Source of the DNA: UBA8516 sp964434855
Lineage (GTDB): Archaea; Thermoproteota; Nitrososphaeria; Nitrososphaerales; Nitrosopumilaceae
NCBI GenBank assembly: GCA_964434855.1
Contig: CAYSWR010000001.1
Location: 1-64,000 of the forward strand
Reading direction: 5' to 3'
DNA length: 64,000 nucleotides
The position numbers and the translations under genes are program-made. Below the pieces are notes generated by a model. It searched no databases. It was not told where the DNA came from and worked only from the letters and a program-made list of their open reading frames with translations. Positions 59,051 through 64,000 of the stretch are shown piece by piece (position 1 is the stretch's first letter; the number at the start of each line of letters is the position of its first letter).

Positions 59051-60892
59051 TTAAGCGCCAGTAGCGTTTTTACCTGCGCTTTCATCCTCAGTTCCTCCTT
59101 GAGGTCCTGGTCCAGATGGACCCGGTCCTGGTGGTGGACTAGCTTTTTTGTAAAGTTCTGTACTTATTTCGTTAACTATTGTTTTTAATGTATCAAGTTT
59201 TGGTTTAATTTCTGCAGAACCCTTGTCAAGTACATCTTTTAGTTCTCTTATTGCATTTGTAACTTTGATTCCTTGTTCTTGTGTAACTTTGTCTTTGAGA
59301 TCTTGGTTGATTAATTTTTCAGTAGCATAAATAAAGTTCTCGGCTTCATTTTTGATTTCAATTTCTTCCTTTTTCTTCTTGTCTTGATCTGCGTAAACTT
59401 CAGCATCTTTTTTGAGTTTTTCAATTTCTTCCTTTGAAAGTTTTGTGCTTGCAGTAATTGTTATCGTTGCTTCTTTTTGAGTACCAAGATCTTTTGCTGT
59501 AACATTAAGTATTCCGTTTGCATCAAGATCAAACTTTACTTCAATTTGCGGAATGCCTCTTGGGGCAGGAGGAATTCCGGAAAGATTAAAGCTTCCAAGC
59601 GAAACATTGTCAGTAGCCATTGGCCTTTCACCTTGCACAATGTGTACTGTTACGGCAGTTTGATTGTCTGCAGCAGTAGTAAAGACCTTGCTTTTGGATG
59701 TAGGAATAGTAGTATTTCTTTCAATTAATGGTTCACGTAATCCACCAAGCACTTCTACTCCAAGAGTAAGTGGAGTAACATCAAGGAGTACAATGTCACT
59801 TGTAACATCTCCTGCAATAATACCTGCCTGTATTCCAGCACCTAATGCTACTGCTTCCATAGGATCAACTCCAGACTCAGGTTCCTTGCCTAAAACAGAA
59901 GCAACAAACTTTTTTACTAATGGAATTCGTGTTGGTCCTCCCACAAGAACAATTTTAGTAATGTCGGAAGGTGAAAGTTTTGCATCTTCCAAAGCTTTTG
60001 TCATTGATGGCCTACATCTTTCTACAATTGGATTTATGAGATCTTCAAGCTTTGAACGGGTAAGTTTCATTTCTAGATTCTTTGGACCGGCGGTTTGATC
60101 ATATGATACAAATGGTAAATTGATATCAGTCTCCATTACGGAAGAAAGTTCAATCTTTGCTCTTTCTGCAGCTTCCCTTACTCTAACCATCGCTACATTA
60201 TCCTTTGAGAGATCGATTCCAGTGTTTTTTCTAAAAGCTTCAATGATGTAATCTATTATGATCTTATCCATATCAGTGCCTCCAAGTTGTGTATCACCAG
60301 AGGTACTCATCACTTCAAAAACGCCACCACCCATTTCCATTATGGTCACATCGAGTGTTCCACCACCCAAATCAAACACCAAAATTTTCATGTCTTGCTT
60401 TGCCTTGTCTAAACCAAATGCAAGTGATGCGGCTGTTGGCTCGTTGATAATTCTAACAACTTCTAGTCCGGCTATCTGACCAGCATCCTTCGTTGCTTGT
60501 CTTTGATTATCGTCAAAATATGCGGGCACTGTGATTACTACTTTTTCAATTTTTTCGCCAACAAATGCCTCTGCATCTCTTTTTATTTTCTGTAAAATAA
60601 ATGCAGAGATTTGTTGTGGTTTGTATTCCTTGTCATTTATTTTGAAAACATAGTCACTTCCCATCTTTCGTTTTGCAGCTACAATTGTGCCTTCTGGATT
60701 TGTAACGGCCTGCCTTCTTGCAGGTTCTCCTACAAGAAGCTGCCCATCTTTTGTAAAGGCAACAACAGATGGAAACGCTTTACCACCTACGGTTGTTCCT
60801 TCAGCTGCTGGAATGAGCGTTGGTTTACCACCCATCATTACTGCAGCAGCAGAATTACTTGTTCCTAAATCTATTCCAATAATTTTAGCCAT
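59051..60892 (-). CDS. dnaK: molecular chaperone DnaK (Hsp70)
   Basis: A complete Hsp70 of 613 residues. The start MAKIIGIDLGTSNSAAAV (ATG at 60892) is preferred over an ATG three codons upstream. ATPase motifs VPAYFDDNQRQATKDAG, IINEPTAASLAFGLD, VFDLGGGTLDVTI and VGGPTRIP are followed by the linker and substrate domain. It overlaps the grpE stop by 8 bp, so grpE-dnaK are coupled. Hsp70 systems in archaea are thought to be of bacterial origin. Confidence 0.97.
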   Translation of the reverse strand: MAKIIGIDLGTSNSAAAVMMGGKPTLIPAAEGTTVGGKAFPSVVAFTKDGQLLVGEPARRQAVTNPEGTIVAAKRKMGSDYVFKINDKEYKPQQISAFILQKIKRDAEAFVGEKIEKVVITVPAYFDDNQRQATKDAGQIAGLEVVRIINEPTAASLAFGLDKAKQDMKILVFDLGGGTLDVTIMEMGGGVFEVMSTSGDTQLGGTDMDKIIIDYIIEAFRKNTGIDLSKDNVAMVRVREAAERAKIELSSVMETDINLPFVSYDQTAGPKNLEMKLTRSKLEDLINPIVERCRPSMTKALEDAKLSPSDITKIVLVGGPTRIPLVKKFVASVLGKEPESGVDPMEAVALGAGIQAGIIAGDVTSDIVLLDVTPLTLGVEVLGGLREPLIERNTTIPTSKSKVFTTAADNQTAVTVHIVQGERPMATDNVSLGSFNLSGIPPAPRGIPQIEVKFDLDANGILNVTAKDLGTQKEATITITASTKLSKEEIEKLKKDAEVYADQDKKKKEEIEIKNEAENFIYATEKLINQDLKDKVTQEQGIKVTNAIRELKDVLDKGSAEIKPKLDTLKTIVNEISTELYKKASPPPGPGPSGPGPQGGTEDESAGKNATGA

Positions 60893-61448
60893 TATTTTCA
60901 CCTTCTAATTTATCGTTTGAAGTTTTTGATATTTCTACTAAACTTGGTCTAATTACTCTGTTTTGTAAAATATATCCTTTACGAATCTCTTTGGTAATTG
61001 TATCGTTGTCTAAAGATGAATCTTTCTTTATAGCTATAGCTTCATGTAATTTTGGATCAAAAATTTCACCGATTATATCTATTGGAGTTACACCGTATTC
61101 TGATAGAAAAGAATTCATATTTTTTAAAATTCCATCAAGTCCATCTGTATTAACATGTTGTTTTCCAAGTGCGTCTTTTGCACGCACAAAATCATCATAA
61201 ATTGACAAAAACTTGAGCATAATTTCTGCCAACATTGAGTTTACACAAGTTTGAACGTCAGATTCTGTTCTCTTTTTTAGATTTTCAAAATCTGCAAAGA
61301 GATATTGCAGTTTTTTTTCACATGATGCGACTGTTTCTTTTTCTTTTTCAAGCATGGATTTTAAATCATCAACGCTTGGCTCTTTCACGTCTTCATCTGT
61401 ACTAGTTTCCACTTGTACTGCTGTTTCTGTATTTTGCTCTTCAGACAA
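60885..61448 (-). CDS. grpE: nucleotide exchange factor GrpE
   Basis: GrpE, 187 residues, the nucleotide exchange factor of DnaK. It has a long N-terminal acidic/coiled-coil helix (residues 25-85) and the family beta-domain with FDPKLHEAIAI and GYILQNRVIRPSLVEI. TTG start. First gene of the grpE-dnaK-dnaJ operon, the usual bacterial order. Confidence 0.95.
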   Translation of the reverse strand: MSEEQNTETAVQVETSTDEDVKEPSVDDLKSMLEKEKETVASCEKKLQYLFADFENLKKRTESDVQTCVNSMLAEIMLKFLSIYDDFVRAKDALGKQHVNTDGLDGILKNMNSFLSEYGVTPIDIIGEIFDPKLHEAIAIKKDSSLDNDTITKEIRKGYILQNRVIRPSLVEISKTSNDKLEGENNG

Positions 61449-61484
61449 ACAAGATGACTGATAACTTGTCTAATTTTACTCTTA

Positions 61485-62621
61485 TTACAGAATTTCACAA
61501 AGCGGGTTTGTTTTTATGGTTATTAGATCCGTGCCCTTACCAGTCTTACTAATTTTTTCATAATCTGATTTTGAACAGGCTACAACTATAGTGGTTTTAT
61601 CGCTGTGAAAGAGATCAAAAGTCGGGCTTTGGTGTATTTCAACATCACCAATGTAATCACGCAATTTTATTACAAGAGAGTTTAACATGTCTACTTTGTC
61701 ACCACGCATTTCGTAAGCATCTTGTGACCAGACTAGAGCAACTCTTATTCTACTTGCTTTTAGTTCATTTTTTTTCAAAGTAGAACGAATTTCATCTATT
61801 AATCGTTTTACATATCCTTCAATTCCTTTAATGCTCCCATTAACTAGATACATCATAGCACCTGCTCCTTCAAGCGATGCTCCCAATGATCGTAAATCGT
61901 ACAAGCCACTAGTTATGTCATCCAAGAAGAGGTTTTTGAATTCAGCAAACATGAGATCATTTCTTGTGTTATTGTCTTGTGCAAACTTGCAGACTTCAAG
62001 TATACTAGAAAAACCAGAAAATTGTGAGAGTATCTTTATTGCATGAAAAAGTTCAGCCGACGATATAGTTACAAAGTTTTTTTCTTTTTTATCAGTTTCA
62101 AGTAGTTTGGCAAGTTTATCATCTGCCTTACCATTAAAAGATCCTATAATTTCTGGTGTCTGATTTTTAGTTCCAAGTGGATAATAGAAATATGAAATAC
62201 CCTTTCCTACTTCAAGACCGGTTACATGCTCCAAGAGAGATATGGTTTCATTGTTCCCACCAATTCCTGTTGGAAGGTTGTAAATAACGGATCCGCCTTT
62301 CTTTAATGCACTAGTAGCATCCTTGAATTTTGAATGAATTTCCATCTTTGTTTCCTGCCCAGTTTTTCGTATCCTTGGAGCAAAGAAGAGATATTCTGAA
62401 TGCGATATTGCAATGTCTATTGGTTCTACCCCAAGTAGGGGTTCATCCTCTTTTAGAGATGCAACATTTGGATATGTCTTGGCAATTTCTGATTTGAGAG
62501 ATATTGCCATATGAGCAGATTCATCTACAATAAAGACATCTGCGCCTTTAATTGCCATTTGACATGCAATGGAATAACCCTCAGTGCTAAGACCATAAAC
62601 AACAACTTTTGTCCCTTCCAA
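61485..62621 (-). CDS. conserved archaeal protein with N-terminal Rossmann fold
   Basis: A 378-residue protein. The N-terminus VVVYGLSTEGYSIACQMAIKG is a Rossmann-like G-x-x-x-x-G nucleotide site; residues 200-270 are helical and contain LFHAIKILSQFSGFSSIL, and the rest is alpha/beta. It may belong to the UDP-glucose-dehydrogenase-like or F420-type families of Nitrososphaerota, but I cannot name the substrate. It starts with TTG. Confidence 0.65.
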   Translation of the reverse strand: MEGTKVVVYGLSTEGYSIACQMAIKGADVFIVDESAHMAISLKSEIAKTYPNVASLKEDEPLLGVEPIDIAISHSEYLFFAPRIRKTGQETKMEIHSKFKDATSALKKGGSVIYNLPTGIGGNNETISLLEHVTGLEVGKGISYFYYPLGTKNQTPEIIGSFNGKADDKLAKLLETDKKEKNFVTISSAELFHAIKILSQFSGFSSILEVCKFAQDNNTRNDLMFAEFKNLFLDDITSGLYDLRSLGASLEGAGAMMYLVNGSIKGIEGYVKRLIDEIRSTLKKNELKASRIRVALVWSQDAYEMRGDKVDMLNSLVIKLRDYIGDVEIHQSPTFDLFHSDKTTIVVACSKSDYEKISKTGKGTDLITIKTNPLCEIL

Positions 62622-62686
62622 ATCATTGCAGCTAGGCAGAAAGGCTAAGAAAAACTTTTTCCACCGTAGAATTCTATCAAAAATGT

Positions 62687-63718
62687 TTGAAAATCTGGTT
62701 TGATGTACTTACTCCAAAACAGCTTTTGTTTTTTGAGCCTATGATCAGAAAGTTACAAAAAAACAACAAGCTGTTTTGTACTTCAAGAAATTATCGCGAA
62801 GTAGTAGAACTTGCTAAAATTAGAGGCATAAATCTTGTATTTGTTGGAAAACATGGTGGATCCGACAAAATTGGCAAATTAAATGCAAGTCTTACACGAA
62901 TGCATCGTTTATTATCAATAGTGAAAAAATTCAATCCTGAATTAACAGTTAGTTTTTGCTCTCCAGAGGCATCAAGAATTTCGTATGGGCTTGGTGTGAA
63001 GCATATTGCCTTTTGTGATTCTCCTCATGCGGAAGCCGTAATGAGATTATCTTTACCGATTATACAAAGGCTTTTGATACCATGGATTATCCCAAAAAAA
63101 GAATTTACAAAATATGGTATTTCTGAAGAAAAAATATCACAATACAAAGCAATTGATGCGTCTGTAATAGTAAAAGAAAGATCAAAAAATGATTTGAAGT
63201 ATAATTTTCTTTTAAAGAAAAAAAAGACTATACTAATACGACCTGAAGAATCAGAAGCTGCTTATGTTTCTGATAATGAAAATAGAATTACTAAAATTAT
63301 ACGAGAGATCATTAAAGAATTTCCAAATTACAATGTCATCATTTTAGGTAGATACCTACCACAAATAAGCCAACTTAAACGCGAGTTTGGGAGTAAAGTG
63401 ATAGTAATGGACAAAGTTGTAGATGGTAAAAGTTTACTTAAATTTGTAGATGTGTTTATTGGATCTGGTGGCACCATGACTGCAGAAGCTGCCTTAATGG
63501 GTGTACCAACTATATCATATAATGCAGTACCAAATTACATTGAACAATATCTTGTAAAAAAGGGTTTAGTAAAAAGAGAAGAAAATCCACAGAAAATAGT
63601 TTTTTTTGCAAAAAAGATTTTGAAGTCAAATAATAGAAAAACTAGAAACAAGGCAAAAAAAATATTAAGTTCAATGGAAGATCCTTTTTCAAAGCTTATT
63701 ACTCATATCAAAACTTAG
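62687..63718 (+). CDS. DUF354 family (glycosyltransferase-like) protein
   Basis: GT-B-like protein of 343 residues: MKIWFDVLTPKQLLFFEPMI matches the DUF354 start, then KIRGINLVFVGKHGG and the C-terminal nucleotide-sugar-type site FIGSGGTMTAEAALMGVPTISYNA (intact in the protein). Such proteins occur in surface-glycan or lipid modification contexts. TTG start; an ATG 4 bp upstream is out of frame. Confidence 0.82.
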   Translation: MKIWFDVLTPKQLLFFEPMIRKLQKNNKLFCTSRNYREVVELAKIRGINLVFVGKHGGSDKIGKLNASLTRMHRLLSIVKKFNPELTVSFCSPEASRISYGLGVKHIAFCDSPHAEAVMRLSLPIIQRLLIPWIIPKKEFTKYGISEEKISQYKAIDASVIVKERSKNDLKYNFLLKKKKTILIRPEESEAAYVSDNENRITKIIREIIKEFPNYNVIILGRYLPQISQLKREFGSKVIVMDKVVDGKSLLKFVDVFIGSGGTMTAEAALMGVPTISYNAVPNYIEQYLVKKGLVKREENPQKIVFFAKKILKSNNRKTRNKAKKILSSMEDPFSKLITHIKT

Positions 63719-63782
63719 TCTATAACATAATCCAAAATATTAAAAATTAACTTAATTGGATCTGAAATGCTTACTGAATAAC

Positions 63783-63790
63783 ATTATAAG
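63783..63790 (+). promoter_or_regulatory. TATA box for tRNA-Gln
   Basis: ATTATAAG lies about 32 bp before the first base of tRNA-Gln (63819), with a short 5' leader expected. Confidence 0.4.
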
Positions 63791-63818
63791 GGAACAAATC
63801 AACATTCAACGCCCGGGA

Positions 63819-63908
63819 AGCCCGGTAGAGGAGAAATCCACCGAGTGTAGCGGTCAAGCATAGGGGCCTTTGGAGCCCTTGACCCCAGTTCGAATCTGGG
63901 CCGGGCTA
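63819..63908 (+). tRNA. tRNA-Gln (anticodon TTG) with 17-nt intron
   Basis: The 3' half reads as a normal tRNA-Gln: anticodon loop CTTTGGA closed by GGGGC/GCCCT (TTG), T-arm CCCAG-TTCGAAT-CTGGG, acceptor CCGGGCT with discriminator A, pairing perfectly with AGCCCGG at the 5' end. Between position 10 and 11 of the D-stem there are 17 extra nucleotides (63829-63845). Removing them gives a 73-nt mature tRNA with ...CGGTAG-TGTAGC..., exactly the expected D-arm. Confidence 0.9.
63829..63845 (+). other. archaeal tRNA intron, noncanonical D-arm position
   Basis: AGGAGAAATCCACCGAG. The exon CGGT pairs with ACCG inside the intron (4 bp), with 3-nt bulges AGA on the 5' strand and AGT on the 3' strand, and an inner hairpin GGA-GAAA-TCC. 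Cutting between the second and third base of each bulge removes exactly these 17 nt, the normal splicing-endonuclease pattern. The outer helix is weak (relaxed motif). Confidence 0.8.
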
Positions 63909-63909
63909 C

Positions 63910-63915
63910 TTTTTT
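63910..63915 (+). terminator. T-run after tRNA-Gln
   Basis: A run of six T starts 2 bases after the discriminator of tRNA-Gln, typical of archaeal oligo-T termination. Confidence 0.4.
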
Positions 63916-63922
63916 ATAAAAA

Positions 63923-64000
63923 TTAAAGATAAGGCGTCTTTGGCATAATATCAAAGTGTGGTAAAAGCGAAATTCCAATCAATATTGGAACCACAAATAT
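63923..64000 (-). CDS. possible 3' end of a membrane protein gene (edge)
   Basis: On the minus strand an open frame enters from the right edge and ends in TAA at 63923. It reads IFVVPILIGISLLPHFDIMP, then KTPYL, a hydrophobic C-terminus. Only 25 codons are visible, so the gene and its reality are uncertain. Confidence 0.35.
   Translation of the reverse strand: MFVVPILIGISLLPHFDIMPKTPYL

Noticed and set aside
1..64000. CRISPR arrays, insertion sequences, prophage or replication-origin features
   Set aside because: No regularly spaced repeats, no transposase or integrase motifs, no Cdc6/Orc1 gene and no origin-recognition repeats were seen.

Overview
This window is chromosomal DNA of an archaeon of the Nitrososphaerota (Thaumarchaeota), most likely an ammonia-oxidizing lineage of the Nitrosopumilales type. 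The evidence is archaeal information-processing genes (RpoN, L2, S2, Pelota, Cdc48, GatD/GatE, KEOPS subunits, TgtA, Taw1, a beta-CASP RNase), ether-lipid genes, archaeal TATA boxes about 25 bp before leaderless starts, an archaeal-type SRP RNA, a low G+C content, and several small proteins of a type I associate with this phylum. The taxonomic placement is inferred from gene content; no amo genes are present to prove ammonia oxidation.

Layout. 0.1-11 kb: tRNA-Leu and, divergently, rpoN-eno-rpsB-memo-mvk-ipk-idi-GGPP synthase-gltX, a continuous transcription/glycolysis/isoprenoid/translation cluster, followed by a FAH-family enzyme, a Rieske ferredoxin and small conserved genes. 11-22 kb: tRNA-His, a CorA-like channel, and a run of tRNA-modification and RNA-processing genes (taw1, bud32, kae1, tgtA, a beta-CASP RNase) with ham1, ychF, fap7 and ogg. 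22-31 kb: tRNA-Arg, a membrane cupredoxin, cytochrome b and Rieske protein (a complex III module), and a 1.4-kilo-residue secreted subtilase beside a membrane-anchored coiled-coil protein. 31-37.5 kb: F420/NADP and PPOX-type redox enzymes, an aminotransferase, a second tRNA-Arg, a MIP18-PqqD fusion and mtnA. 37.56-37.66 kb: a 100-N assembly gap that cuts mtnA and a dehydrogenase-like gene. 37.7-41.5 kb: a small, decayed surface-glycan region (dehydrogenase-like gene, two gene remnants, a membrane protein, a GT2 glycosyltransferase, a truncated-type asparagine synthase). 41.6-51 kb: a probable tetraether lipid synthase, two regulators, yjbQ, a C/D box sRNA, pelA, cutA, a site-2 protease, ncs6 and the SRP RNA. 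50-64 kb: acylphosphatase, L2, cdc48, gatD-gatE, tRNA-Leu, the grpE-dnaK-dnaJ cassette, a DUF354 protein, an intron-containing tRNA-Gln and the tail of one more possible gene.

How it works together. Mvk, Ipk, Idi and the prenyl synthase supply C20 chains for archaeal lipids, which the Tes-like radical SAM enzyme would join into tetraethers. GltX, GatD/GatE and tRNA-Gln(TTG) together form the transamidation route to Gln-tRNA. Taw1, TgtA, Kae1/Bud32 and Ncs6 place wyosine, archaeosine, t6A and 2-thiouridine on tRNAs. Cupredoxin, cytochrome b and Rieske protein are electron carriers of a copper-rich respiratory chain.

The observations most worth a second look are a 17-nt intron inside the D-arm of tRNA-Gln with a readable bulge-helix-bulge, a C/D box guide RNA at 45298-45360, a type I IPP isomerase with Ala at the catalytic Cys position, a MIP18-PqqD fusion, and the remnants of two convergent glycan genes beside the assembly gap.
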